From Acanthococcus lagerstroemiae (lineage: Eukaryota; Arthropoda; Insecta; Hemiptera; Eriococcidae): a stretch of 64,000 bases of DNA. Below the pieces are notes generated by a model. It had not been told where the DNA came from. It did no database searches and worked only from the letters and a program-made list of their open reading frames with translations. The translations under genes were made by a program, and so were the position numbers. The DNA lies in the NCBI GenBank assembly GCA_031841125.1, contig CM063112.1, forward strand, positions 10,008,603 to 10,072,602. Direction: 5' to 3'. This document shows positions 1 through 11,240 of the stretch, piece after piece; the first letter of the stretch is position 1, and the number at the start of each line of letters is the position of its first letter.

Positions 1-1282
1 TGAAGGAAGTTTACGAGTGGTGTATGAGGCATCTATGTGCCACCCCAGAGTCAAGGGGAGAAGTAAAATTTTTGACTAAAGTTTTCCTTTTTGTTCTAAT
101 TTTGCACAAATGTTAGCCTTCTAGGGGCCCGAGTTTCTTATATTTTTTCGTTTGTAAAGTCAAAATTTGAGGGTGATATCTTTTTAGATCTGTCACCATT
201 TTATGTACGAAATTTTAGCCTATCTCCTCTCTTTTTCTGTAGAAAATTTATTTACGCCATTGCCAGATTTGATTATCTTTTGTTGATTTTGGTCGACTTC
301 CGTCATATTGGTCGGGGACGATTTTGGCCGCTTTTGGTAATGTTTGGTTCAGGTTTTTTTCAATCTGCTTTGATCGATTTCAGTGGATGCAGTGCATTTT
401 TGACTACGAGTCCGATTACGTCGAAAATACTTGTTTATGGTCATTTTTGATCTTATTTTGTCAGAGCTGCAAAAACATTTCAGTCTTCCGAAAGGAACAA
501 ATGTCTACATCTACAGCAACCGTCAACACGGAGATCGCCAAATTCCGGTCAAGTTTTCACAGCTGTATACCTGAGCGAGAACTTTCAGTCGTGTTGTGTG
601 ATAGGCATGGATGAGATGCTCAGCCGGAGGAAAGTTTGAAAAAATGAAGCGAAAAAAGGGAAAAGAAAAACCGAAGGAAGGAAAGACAAAGAAACCGGTT
701 TGGTTTCCGCAGGGGCAGGCCGCGCCCTATCAACGTGGAGGAGGGTAGGTCAAAAATGTCAACTCGGTGCAAAATATTCCTGCACAGACGAAAAGAAAAA
801 AAAAAAAAAAAACAGAAAAAAGCTTAGTTGAACCATTTTTACGTTTCGCCGACTACCGATCTCAGAAATTCTGGCCCAATTACAAAATATTACAAAAATT
901 TTTTACCTAAACAGAAAAGATTCGGTTTCGGTGAAGTAACACTTTTTTAATTTTGCTGACTACATGGTTTTGGAAATGCGGATACGTAGATACGTAGATT
1001 TATGGGGGAGGAGGCGCTTTTTAATGATTGGCTCTGCGGCTTATTCTATCTAATCATGCTTCATTAACGTGGAATGTTAATTCTTAGAATGTCCGAGTAC
1101 TCCTGTATTTCGGCAGTATTCATGATTTTAGTCGAATTTCCACGTGATTTACAGTCATTCTCATGATCAGAATTGCAAAAAATTGTGACCTAAACGTTAA
1201 GAAAGCTGTCCAGCGAAATCGTTACCCAAGAGGGTCATTATCTAATCAACAAACAGTCATAGCCGACGTTATCTTCATTAGT
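1..1282. other. AT-rich stretch without a recognised gene
   Basis: I see no recognisable coding region here. Open frames are short and show no domain motifs. The stretch holds A-rich tracts, for example around 785-812, and AT-rich single-copy-looking DNA. It ends where the long tRNA-headed repeat begins at about 1283. Confidence 0.5.
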
Positions 1283-1830
1283 CGCCGTATCCGATGCCGG
1301 ACGTTGGCTGTCGCGGTTTCTGATGCGCAGCTGTCGTGGGCAGGTTAGTCGTGGTAGTTTCCCGTTGGTTTCCCCACGGTTTTATTGCGTTAGAGTTTTC
1401 CTTTTCTATGTCGAAGAATGTGGAGGTGCAGTTCGCTTGCTAGCGACGTGTTTTTACAACGTTGAGTAAACTTTGTTCACGACGTACACACGCACAGTAC
1501 CTATCTTTCTGATCTGGTGGTAACGTACCCTGCATTTGTAATGTTTCGTTTGCACGAACTGGCGGGCTTACAGGACGCGTTATCCTTCTACCTCGATTAA
1601 TACTGTAGTCGCTGTGTTCGCTAAGACGTTGGGGTGGGGGGGGGGGAGTATTCGAATATCACTAGCTTTCCGGCGTTGGTGGGACTCAAATCCGAGGCCC
1701 AAAGATTGCGAAGCGGGTACGTTACCACTTGGCCACGCAGTGACTGTGAGTCCCCTGTGATCACAATTCTCCCTGTAACTTGAAATCTTCTCAGTGCCTC
1801 TGCGTGGGTCTTTGTTATGAACTAAACTGT
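1283..1830 (-). mobile_element. Long tRNA-headed SINE-like repeat, copy 1
   Basis: On the minus strand the sequence opens with a tRNA-like head at about 1660-1745. It has an A-box-like run (TGGCCAAGTGG) and a degenerate B box (GGATTTGAGTCCC). A body of about 400 bp continues down to about 1283. The whole unit is closely similar to 6323-6760 in the same orientation, including the motif GTATCCGATGCCGGACGTTG at its far end. A G-run at 1630-1647 separates head and body in this copy only. The family is inferred from the tRNA-like head and the two-copy dispersion. I found no clear target duplication, so exact ends are uncertain. It could be a repeat that captured a tRNA gene rather than a true SINE. 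Confidence 0.6.
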
Positions 1831-1840
1831 CACACGGCAA

Positions 1841-3541
1841 TGCGAAACCAAGTTCCTTTCAGCTGTTACCTGGAATACAGGTGGCAAAATATCCAGATTT
1901 GATCCTGCTGCTGCCAACTCTGTCCTGCCAAAATGACACTGCGACCCTACGGTGCCACGGTGTCAGCTCGCCTCCATTTCTCCCTTCGCGTTGGTGATCG
2001 CTAATTTAGGTCGACGCGGCGCGAGCACTACTGACCCCCGCAGGCTGACAGAACGTCCGACGGCGTCGGTTCGTCTGACGGGGTGATGCTGGAAGTTGGA
2101 GCCCACGCCACGCCACGTCGAACGTGATCTCCATTCACGGCGGATGACAGTGCAGGCTGTCGATGAACGCGAATTTCCGGGCTCCTTTATACAGTAATCG
2201 AATCCGCCACACCTATCTGGCGAATATTAACGAAATAATACACTGCGTACGCGTACATACAGTCGGAGGGATTAAAAGTCAAATGTCATTTAGGGGTGAA
2301 ATAGTGTAAATTATAAGGTCCGGAGGTCTACGGGCGGGCGTCGGCCGCGTCCTCGCCGTCGTTCACGGCAAAGGCGAAGGAAGGCGAAGGCGCAGCACGA
2401 AGAAGCAACCCTATTAGAAAATGACAAGTTCCCGAGATGTGTGATGAATGTGATATACATGTCGGTTGGAGTAGCAGACGAGATGGAATTTCGGACGAGG
2501 GTTCACATTTCAACCATGATTAATGTCGTCCGAGCCTCCCCCGCAGCTCCGCAGCCGCAGGCACGCTTGTTTGCCGTACAGATCGCTGGCTGTTTTGCTG
2601 GCTTGCTCGCTCTGTCACTCTGTCTCTGTCTCTGTCTTTTTTTGTTTCTCTCGCAGATCCCGTAGGGTACCTGTAGCCCGTACGCGGACCCGTATACACG
2701 TTGTAATTGATATGTGCGACTACCTGCGGATATACCACCTCGCGGTTATTGTTATTCGACGGCCGAAAACGACGATGCGACTGCACTTTATCGTGGATAC
2801 TAATAATTCGACCTGGAGGACGAGGTATGCGGAGGAGGTGGAGCTGGGTGGAAGAGGCAGAGGAGGAGGACGAATACCTAGGAAAAAGCTGAGTTTATTT
2901 TCGTCGGCGAAGTCACGTTCGCGGATGCTCACCGACGGTCGCGCGGTTCTTCGAAATTTTCGAGACATACTCGAACGTGTGTGCTACACGTTGGCAAAGA
3001 ATAGCTGGCATTCTTGCGCTCAAATTTGAAAGACCTAGGCGGGACGACGAGTAGAGGAAAGACGTATTTTCAGCCCGAGAGAAAGGGAGACAGGAGAGAC
3101 AGAGAGAAACGGGGCACTGGACGAATGACGGGACGAGAAACGATGTTCGACGAATTCGCTGTGCAGGGTCGACGAAATTTTTTGGTCTTTCGTGTCTCCC
3201 TGGCACATGCGAGCGTTATCAGCATTATCTGCACGACGCGATGATGTACGTGACGTGTTTACAGTCGTCAGTAGTAGCGCTGAAGGACTTGGGAGACATT
3301 GCTGATACCCTGGTAATGTGGTGTAAGTGTAGAATTTCCTTTGTCAATTGTCAGTCGACGATCGTCTGGATGGAGTTTGAAGGTGTAATGAGTGACAGGG
3401 ACTTATCAGTGTGTTTGAGTCATTGAACGGGTAAGGATAGCACTCGCCACCCCTCAGTAGCAGGTTTATATCAGTTTTGGAATACATAAATATAGAGCCG
3501 CGAAAGATCGTCAATGTGTTGGACCCTCAGGATGAGTCATG
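1841..3541. other. Unique-looking segment with CpG-rich island (about 2020-3250)
   Basis: Composition rises in G+C and CpG between about 2020 and 3250, including a pyrimidine tract followed by CAG at 2620-2658 that resembles a 3' splice site. Overlapping short frames on both strands reflect GC content and show no protein motif. I infer possible regulatory or exonic single-copy DNA, but cannot name a gene. Confidence 0.3.
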
Positions 3542-3543
3542 TA

Positions 3544-3942
3544 CAGGGTGTTTCAAAGAAACGTTAGTGAAAACAAAGCACGCGGTAGGGAAAACAAGAA
3601 ACGTTGGCAGCACTGCAAATGCCATAATGGCAATTCCGATCCATCTCCTACGAGGCTGTGTAGTCGTGTAGCCGTAGCCTATGTGAGCGTTGTGTGCTCT
3701 GTGCTGTGACAAAGATTGTGGAAAGTCGTGATAAAACATTCGACCAAAAAATAGAGTTATATCAGGCGGGCTCGCGTCTGTCTGCCCGCCAATAGGTAAC
3801 ATTTTCAATATCTATTGAAAAAATGTAACTAACTTTGCCAAAATAAAAGAGTTCTTCCAGTTTTTGTACATGTTGGCGGTTTTTTTTTTTTTTTTTTTTT
3901 TTTTTTTCATTGGGTCACTAACGTTTCTTTTGAAACACCTTG
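3544..3942. mobile_element. Tc1/mariner-like MITE
   Basis: Inverted termini of about 28 bp begin CAGGGTGTTTCAAA and contain AAACGTTAGTGA; the right end carries TCACTAACGTTTC followed by TTTGAAACACCTTG. Both sides are flanked by TA (3542-3543 and 3943-3944), the standard Tc1/mariner target duplication. The 399-bp interior has no transposase motif and includes a 27-bp T run near the right end. It is therefore read as a non-autonomous or internally deleted copy. Confidence 0.75.
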
Positions 3943-4041
3943 TACTAGCCACTAGCATAGGGTAGGACTTGCCATTCGTGTCGTATGTGTCCCTTTTGTG
4001 ATACATGTACGGCTGCAAAGGAGTGTCAGGAGAGCAGACTT

Positions 4042-4241
4042 TCTCTTTCTAATTTTGCTCTCAACCCGAGCCCTGGAATCCGCCCTTTCGAGCATTACCT
4101 CAGAGACGTCGAGGAGGCTGCTAAGGCTGTCTTAGCCCTCTTCTCTTCTTGCCGAAAAACCGGCCTAGGTCGAAATGTAGCGAGTCGCTACATGGGCTCG
4201 AACCCGGAACTTCCGGATCCCGAGGCCAGCGCGCTATCCAC
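4042..4241 (-). mobile_element. tRNA-derived SINE, 5'-truncated copy
   Basis: The reverse complement matches the full-length SINE at 62309-62527: B box (GGGTTCGAGCCC type), CCTAGGCCGGTTTTTCGG, the middle part with AGCCCT, and a 3' end rich in A and G. The tRNA head is cut inside box A, at GTGGATAGCG. A 12-bp direct repeat GAGAGCAGACTT flanks it at 4030-4041 and 4242-4253. That is a target-site duplication typical of target-primed reverse transcription, so the truncation happened at insertion. Confidence 0.85.
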
Positions 4242-4253
4242 GAGAGCAGACTT

Positions 4254-6322
4254 GTGCAAGGCCTTTGCCAAATAGTCTTACAAGGTCACCCAGTGATCTT
4301 GATCGTGGGAATTGTATTACTAGCGATACTAGAGCGCTACGAATCCGACTATGCGGAGCGTACCGCGTAGTCAATTCAGCATCGACGGGCGCAGTTGGAC
4401 TCGAAATTGCGTATGACCATACTCGGGTATCTAGTGCTTTAGCGATACTACTTGTACTGAACATGGTCCATGAAGGTCGCTAAACATGTGTGAAGATCAG
4501 AGGTCTTCAGTATAACTCTGGTTTTCGCGCAGCTACTCTAGTGAATCTTGATCTCTGAAACTCTCAAAATAGGGGGAGGGGGGCTATCGACTCTCTCACT
4601 TTAGTCGCCATTGCACCTGAAACTGATGAATAACCCTGTGCTATCTAGAACAAGTTGGTGCAACAAGAATTGTTTGTAGCCAATGGGCAGACTTATGTAG
4701 AACAGGCTGGTAGAGAAAAGTTCCGGTTTTGGCTGTATTGACTATATGAAAACTTGGTTGCGTAGCCAGTCTATTGTTGGAGGGGGGGGGGCTGGTCTTA
4801 ACCAAAGGTATAATTAGAAAAATCACTACTTGACGAAGTCACTTCTGACTACCTGACTCCCCGTTGGCCACGCCATTCTGAAAACTTGTCCTAGAGACTA
4901 GACGAATACTCCTTAATGACCAGGGCATACTAGAGACGTATGGAACATGAAAGATATGTCACGAAGGTTCTAACGTACGTTTTACTACTCGCATATGAAG
5001 TTTGTCTCAGATGTGCGTACAAGGGAAAATATTTTCACTATGAGTAGGATATATTACAGTAACGTATGGGAAGGGCTCAATTTTCGATATTCCAAGAGGT
5101 CATTGTCATTCCAAGCGGCTTGTCGCGATAACTAGAGGGAGGTACGAGCTTCAGACTCCTCGTGTTCTGAAAATCTGTACCAGATGGATTACTGTACTGA
5201 TTAAGCGATGTCGACGGTGCTGCGTTTGCAGCACCTTAATCCACATTGCTGTCCAGTGGTCTCACTCCACCCCCTCCTCTCAATGCCGATCAAAATTTTC
5301 CTCAGCTTCCGCTCAGTTCCTTCAGTTTTCCATCTCCGGGTTTTAAAACGATTCGAACCGGAAATTTGAATAGAATCTACGGACACCCGAGCGATGCAAC
5401 AAATGACGTAATATTCAACTCGTGATAACCGGCGTTTGGCGGAATGCATTATTTATTATTTCGGTATAAATTGTCGGTCAGTGGGTAACAGAAACCAGGT
5501 ATGGTGATTTTTTAAGAGTCATAAACACTGTAACGGCGTATAAATTAGATTCAGATTAAAAGGTTCATTATACGGCCGAACGCGCGTCTAACGCGGCTAT
5601 CAAATTTTTTTTTTTCGTCGTCTGAGAAAGCCGAGAAAATGCGAGAAGAAAAACTAGCGTAGGTAAAATACAATGAATACGCGCATATGCGAGTTACCAT
5701 ATAATTAAATGAAGAAGAACAAGCAGCAGTGTAAAAAAAAGAGTGAGAGAGAGTGAGATGGAGAAACATCGACGACGGAAATTTAACAACATCTGCATAT
5801 AAATGGGATACCGATAATTTATTCGAGATAATAAAAGTACTTGATAAATTAATTAAGAAGAAACATTGATTTGCGTTACACTATCATTATACGAGAAGGT
5901 AATAAGTAAAACTGGTTCTCCTGCGACGTTCCATGTAGACTTGTAGACTGTGTAACTAGTCTACAATACCCTCTGCATCCCAATAGTGTTCGTAAACACG
6001 GTAGCCATGGACAGATCGGTTCTTTTCCAGCTTCTATCAGTTGGTGAAAAAGTGCGATATCGCTGAACGTTTTTTTCTGGGAGACAGAGCTGGTTCCTTT
6101 CCAGTTCCCAGACTTCTTGGTCCTTAACTGTGTCCGCAAAGGGGTTGATATCTCGTGGATTTGAAGAAATCGTGCTCTGGAAGCCGACCGCAAGGGTTGA
6201 CATATGCTTGAGCCTTCTCTTAGAATCAATCTGCATGACCTTCTCTGTGTGATAGCACAAGTTCCTCTTCCTCTCTGTAGATCTGCACCAGGCGATGATT
6301 CAATGAAAGAGCTCTCTCCAGG
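4254..6322. other. No recognised gene; mostly single-copy-looking DNA
   Basis: I see no convincing coding signal. A G-run occurs at about 4780-4792. Short frames on both strands carry no motifs. The segment ends at the second copy of the tRNA-headed long repeat. Confidence 0.4.
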
Positions 6323-6770
6323 TGCCGTATCCGATGCCGGACGTTGGCGATTGCGGTTTCTGACGCGCGACTTTCCTGGGCAAAGCTGGTTGGGGTGGTT
6401 CGCCATTGCTTTCCTCACGGTTTGTTGCGTTAGAGTTTTCCTTCTCTGTGCCGAAGACTGTGCAGCCGCAGTTCGCTTACTGACCACGTGTTTTTACGAC
6501 CTTGAATACACTGTTCACGACGTGCACACGCACAGTTTCAGTCTTTCTGATCTGGTGGTAACACACCGTGCGATTTTAATGCCTTGTCCGTTCGAACTGG
6601 CAAGGATTACAAGACGCGCCATGTTCCTCCATGGTTGAAACTGCAGTCGCTGTATTCGCTAGGATGTTAGCGGGGGTATTCGACTATCACTAGCTTTCCG
6701 GCGTTGGTGGGACTCGAACCTGAGACGCAAGGATTGCGAAGCGGGTTGGCCACACAGTGATGTGGGAAGA
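6323..6770 (-). mobile_element. Long tRNA-headed SINE-like repeat, copy 2
   Basis: It is homologous to 1283-1830 over nearly the whole length, starting with the shared GTATCCGATGCCGGACGTTG and ending with the tRNA-like head at about 6690-6760. Here the B box is perfect (GGTTCGAGTCC), but box A is shortened: about 13 bp present in copy 1 are missing between GCGGGT and TGGCCA. The open frame on the plus strand through this unit is a by-product of the repeat and has no family match I recognise. Confidence 0.6.
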
Positions 6771-6819
6771 GCAGTAGGGGCAACTACCCTTCAGTGAGAA
6801 AATTCAAATTCAAAATGTT

Positions 6820-7020
6820 TCAAAAATAGTGAGAAAATCTGAAGGCTACATGGATCTGAATAAGCTTGAACAAAGTCTGTATGAAGTCAGACTGTCTCAA
6901 TAGTCCGTATATCCTTAACGGAGTTGAAATTAGTTTGAAGAGTCTCAACAGAGTTAAAATCAGTCTGAGAGCAGGTCTTGATGAGTCTGCAAATCCTGAG
7001 AGAATTTGAATGATTCATGA
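6820..7020 (+). repeat. Degenerate 11-12 bp repeat array (GAGTCTNAA type)
   Basis: The motif GAGTCT, followed by AA-rich spacers, recurs about every 10-12 bp, for example in GAAGAGTCTCAACAGAGTT and AGGTCTTGATGAGTCTG. The array is imperfect and has no coding signal. The same motif family recurs at 8750, 10930, 43320 and 56780. Confidence 0.5.
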
Positions 7021-7038
7021 ACAGTGGCGGATTCATAT

Positions 7039-7552
7039 GGTGTCGAAAAAGTACGATAGTATCGATGGTCTCGATACTTGACTAGATTCGATACTTATCC
7101 ATACTTTGACTGGAGTATCGGTACTATAATAATTTTTTTAATGCTATGATAATTTTGTAAATTTGAAGTTGAATCGGTGATATCTTCTTCGTTGGTTCCT
7201 TCGAGTGTTTCATTGTTCTAGTTTTTAGTATTTTTAGTCTTACCTGGTGATTTTAAACCAAAAATTTAAATTTTCATATTTAAAAAAAAAAAATTGATTC
7301 GTTCTCGTTAGTTCCTTCGCGTGTTCTAGTTTTTGGTTTATAATTCTTACCATTTTACCTAACGGTTTTGAACCAAAAAATTTAATTTTATGCAGTCAAA
7401 GATCGATAGTAGTTGATTTTGATTCTTCAGATTTTTTGTTAAATATTATTTGTTGAATTTGCCTGGCAAGGTGAAGGTATCGATGTCATCGGTACTTTCG
7501 ATACTTTTGAACACCCAATGGATACTAATCGATACTTACTTGACACCCTTAG
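7039..7552. mobile_element. MITE-like element with GGTGTC termini and ATCGATAC motifs
   Basis: The left end GGTGTCGAAAAAGTACGATA and the right end (reverse complement GGTGTCAAGTAAGTATCGAT) form imperfect inverted termini about 25 bp long. Both subterminal regions are rich in TATCGATAC-like motifs, and the interior is AT-rich with no ORF. No clear target duplication was found. A hAT-like or other DNA-element origin is an inference. Confidence 0.45.
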
Positions 7553-8390
7553 GATTCAACAAAGCTGCCAGCGAACATTGTCTGACTGCCTACTCTTTTC
7601 AAAAAGGCGCCTCTGGGTCCCCAGCCATCGCGAAAACAGAATAAATGGCCCAAATTCGTAGGGCCGGATCAACATCGTCTGACCTATTTTGGGAGGCCTC
7701 TTTCAGGATTGTGTGATTTTTGCACTGATGGAGTCCTCAGCACATTCATCTGCTATCTTTTTTGGACTATCTGGCCTTTTGTTAAGGATCTCCGGCGGAA
7801 TCGTGTAATCTTTTTTTCAGGTAATGGGCTCCAGCCACATCATCTGAAGTCTGACCTTTTTCTTAGAGGGGTGGTTTTTTTCTCACAAGAGTCCGCAACA
7901 AAACATCTGATCTCTTTTATGTCATTTGACCCTTTTTTAGGGATTCTTGCTAGAATCATGCGCGCGCGCGTGTGTTTGTTTTTCCTTTATTTTATTATTT
8001 TTTTCTCATGTGATGGACTGAAGCTAAATCGTCCCATGTTTCACTTTCGGTTATATGCTGTTACAAGTTTTTGTGATTTTTGCGCTCACACAAAGGGCCT
8101 TAACAAAATGGTCTGATCTTCTTCCGATTCGTCATGACCTTTTCTTAGGGGGCCCCGCTAGAATCGTGGGATTGTTTTGCACCCTTGGGGCTCCCAGCAA
8201 ACTTGTTTGATCTTTTTTTGAATTAATTTGACTTTGTCAGAACTAAGCTAATTGTTTCAGACAAATCCTCTGATTTTTTTTTGGTGTGAAGGAGGGGGTT
8301 AAAATTTGCTCGACGCACCTTGAAAATAGTGGATCCCTCAGAACATTTGCTAGCTGGGCCGTTTGCCCTGAATTCTCCGCTGGTCTAGAA

Positions 8391-8738
8391 CAAGGTGTCT
8401 ACCGGACTCGGAAGTCCCGCCAACCCCGGAAAAATTCCGGAGGCTAACTCGGAAAAGTCCCGGAATTCACTTGACTATTGCCAAAGGTCCCAGTATTTTT
8501 TATAAAGTTGGACACAATTTTTCCCTCGAAGCTTGGACTGTTTCCCGGATACATGGAGGCTGCTTTGTGCATAGTCCAGAGATCGATAACTATCACCCTT
8601 CAAATACACGCACGCACTGTACAGTAGGTAACACTGTTGTGTGTATTCAGCAGAACATGGTATTTTTTGCACCCAAATTTCTCCCGGAGATCTTACAAAT
8701 TCCCGGAATTCCGAGACGAAATTCTGGTCGACACCCTT
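8391..8738. mobile_element. MITE with GGTGTCTACC-type ends and 5-bp duplication
   Basis: The left end reads CAAGGTGTCTACCGG and the right end GGTCGACACCCTT. They are flanked by the direct repeat TAGAA (8386-8390 and 8739-8743). The interior carries repeated CCCGGAATT-type motifs near both ends. It shares termini and a 5-bp duplication with elements at 47805, 53487, 58802 and 63540. It is non-coding, so non-autonomous. Confidence 0.6.
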
Positions 8739-8749
8739 TAGAAGCAGCC

Positions 8750-9170
8750 TGAATGTCTCCGAACGAGTCTTAGTGCTGTCTTGATAAGTTTTACCAATTA
8801 TTCAATACGTCTAGCAGAGTGTGCATGAATTTTCATGGGTTCAGGAAGTCTTATCGCGCTCTTAATATGTCCGAATACGTGAACAGATTTGTAGCTAAGT
8901 TACTCGGATTTTGTATCTTTGCGAGTTTTGAATGAGACAGATTGATATTTGAACGTTTCTCGATGTGGGATGAGTTGTAAACGAGTAAGGATTATTCTTA
9001 ACAGATTGAAAAGGAATCTTAATGTTGTCTTAATCAATTGAGTGGATGAGCCTTATCTCAGTCTAAATTTGAACAAGTCTTAACACGATCTAAATGAGTT
9101 TTAAAGGAGCCGGGCGAATCTTCACGAGTTTTAAAGAGGCTTGAATGAATTATAATGGAGTTCAAGGTAC
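8750..9170 (+). repeat. Degenerate 11-12 bp repeat array (GAGTCTTAA type)
   Basis: Motifs such as GAGTCTTAGTG, TGAGTTTTAAAG and AAGTCTTAACA recur irregularly through this block. No coding features are visible. The composition matches the arrays at 6820 and 10930. Confidence 0.4.
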
Positions 9171-9523
9171 GCAGAGAGGGAGGGGAGGAGGGAAAGCATT
9201 CTGGTGTTATTGCCCTTTTGTCCAGCCTGCCCCGCGAAATTTAGAAACAAAATAAAATGCAAAGAAATGAGCTCTGAGCTGTTGTTAGCTCAGTGCGAAA
9301 GGGTTTCTGCTTTTGTTTCAAGGCTTATAACTTTTAATGAAGCAGTAAGCGAAAGAAAGTATACGAGTATAGCTTTACTTCCTTGCTAATTACTAGGTAC
9401 ATGGTTTGCATTAGTTGTTCGCTGCAAAACGAATTCTTTAGCGTATTCTCTAATCGAAATGATTCAACTTATAAACATCAACTCAGTGTTCGTACACATT
9501 ACACAAGTGTAGTCATTTCTAAT

Positions 9524-9961
9524 CAGTGGCAGATCTAAGATTACAGAATTAGGGTTGGGGCCTCGAGTATAAATTACCGGGAACCTTCCTGGTGAGCTGG
9601 CCCAACTCCTGAGGATTGGGTCGGCATATTCGTGAGTTTTGGGCCGATGTTATGGCTAGAGTGGAGGAAACAGGAAAAAGAGACATAGTGGAAGAGTCAT
9701 GAAAATGAAAAGTTGGTCGAACGCGGTACCATTTTCCGGGTACATATGTAGTTTCCAATTTGCCCCTGGAGGAGAAGAGTTTGGGAGTAGAATTCTTTAT
9801 ACAAGCAAGCTGGAAGCTCTTAGAAGCAGATTTCAGCCACTATTAGGGCTTTCTATCTAATCTGCTGTGTAAAAAGCACAGAGAAGTTTAGCTTTTACGA
9901 AACGGTTGTGCAATTTCAGATTTTTAAAACCTGAGGAGATCTGGATCCCCTCCCGCCACTA
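9524..9961. mobile_element. Possible decayed hAT-like MITE (CAGTGGCAGATCT ends)
   Basis: The left end CAGTGGCAGATCTAAGATT resembles the hAT-type terminus of the clear element at 16270. The right side ends GATCTGGATCCCCTCCCGCCACT. No 8-bp duplication is visible, so the pairing of these ends is tentative. Confidence 0.35.
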
Positions 9962-10566
9962 ATGGCAGTTGGTTAAGCGATTTTTAGTTATGGGCAAAAA
10001 CGTATTCTGCAATCAGTAAAAGAGCGACTTTATTCTACGAAAGATCGGGGTAACAGAATGACCAAGGAAGGTTGCAGTACACCCAGAGACCAAAAATCAA
10101 AAATTAATGACACCCTAGGGCTTGATCGTCAGTCTGGAAGGAACTCTTCAACTGAAGGAAACGAAAAATTGATCAATACAAAAATGTGTGAATGATTATT
10201 TTTGTGAACTGTCGCATTGAGCTTATTTTCTGTGGCAAATGCGTTCGGTATTTACTAATTTACTTCTTGTTACTTGGAAACACTCCCCTCTTCCTCCTCG
10301 CGAATTAAATCTACGTAGTAGGTTTCTGATGGAGTCTGAAGACCGAATTTTGATAAATCTTGAAACAAACTATATCGTAACCTAGGCTGAGTGAATCGTA
10401 AGGAGTTCTGTTAAAGGCTAAAGCGTTTTACCAGAATTAAGATGAATGTTAGAAGCTGAAAGTAGGCCCATAGCCAGCCATCTGCAATAGAAGATGCTGA
10501 CTGTTTACCGGGGGGGGGGAGAGCTTGAGGATACACATAGTATAATACATGAAGATTTCTACGAGG

Positions 10567-10889
10567 CAGCGGTGTAGCCAAGGAGGGGCGAAACGGACGA
10601 ATTACCCTCAAGGAAATTGAATTTTAAATAAGCCAAAATGAGCAATTTTTCGCCTTTAAAACACGCTTTTTCGAAATCCCATTCCCAATCCAAGAGTCCC
10701 AAATTAGTTAACCAAGTTTTTGTTCTAAATTTTAAAATGTTTCTGTGATATTAATTCTCTTCATTCCTTCTTTCTTTTGCGTTCAGCGTAATGATGATTT
10801 TTTAATGGTGGGATCTTTGCCTAGGGGTTCAAGATACATTTAGAAGGGGCTCGGACCTAACTCCCCCCTCCCCCATGGCTACGTGGCTG
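10567..10889. mobile_element. hAT-like MITE (CAGCGGTGTAGCC ends)
   Basis: Inverted termini CAGCGGTGTAGCCAAGGAGG and (reverse complement of the right end) CAGCCACGTAGCCATGGGGG resemble the elements at 32757 and 44082. The G/C-rich stretch just inside each end is characteristic of this family here. I found no intact 8-bp duplication. Confidence 0.45.
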
Positions 10890-10929
10890 GCCAAAAGAAA
10901 GCAGAATGTGAGTCTTAGCCAGTCATTAT

Positions 10930-11240
10930 AATGCTTGTATTAGTCGTTCTGACTTCGTCCTTGTAAGCTCTAAAAAAAGCCTGAACTAGTCTTTCCCGTG
11001 ATCTAATTTACACGAATAAGTCCTACTACTCTTGATAGGTTTATAATGAGTTACCAAAGTTTGAATAAGTCTAACGAGTACTGTAGTCCGATTCTAAATC
11101 AGCCGTGTATTAGTCTTAGCAGATTGTAAAAATCTTCACAAGGTCTAATCTCATATCAAATTCTCGAAATGCCACATCAAAGTCTGAATGAACTCTGAGG
11201 GATCCAATGTCGTAAGTTTCAGTAATGTCTTCGTAACTTC
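10930..11240 (+). repeat. Degenerate 11-12 bp repeat array
   Basis: TTAGTC, AAGTCT and GTCTTAGCA motifs recur at irregular short spacings. It is similar in style to the blocks at 6820 and 8750, with no coding potential. Confidence 0.35.

Noticed and set aside
2523..3029. 168-codon frame in CpG-rich DNA
   Set aside because: Overlaps several frames on both strands, has no domain, and the composition explains the lack of stops.
5876..6487. 203-codon minus-strand frame
   Set aside because: It crosses the border of the repeated unit starting at 6323 and has no motif.
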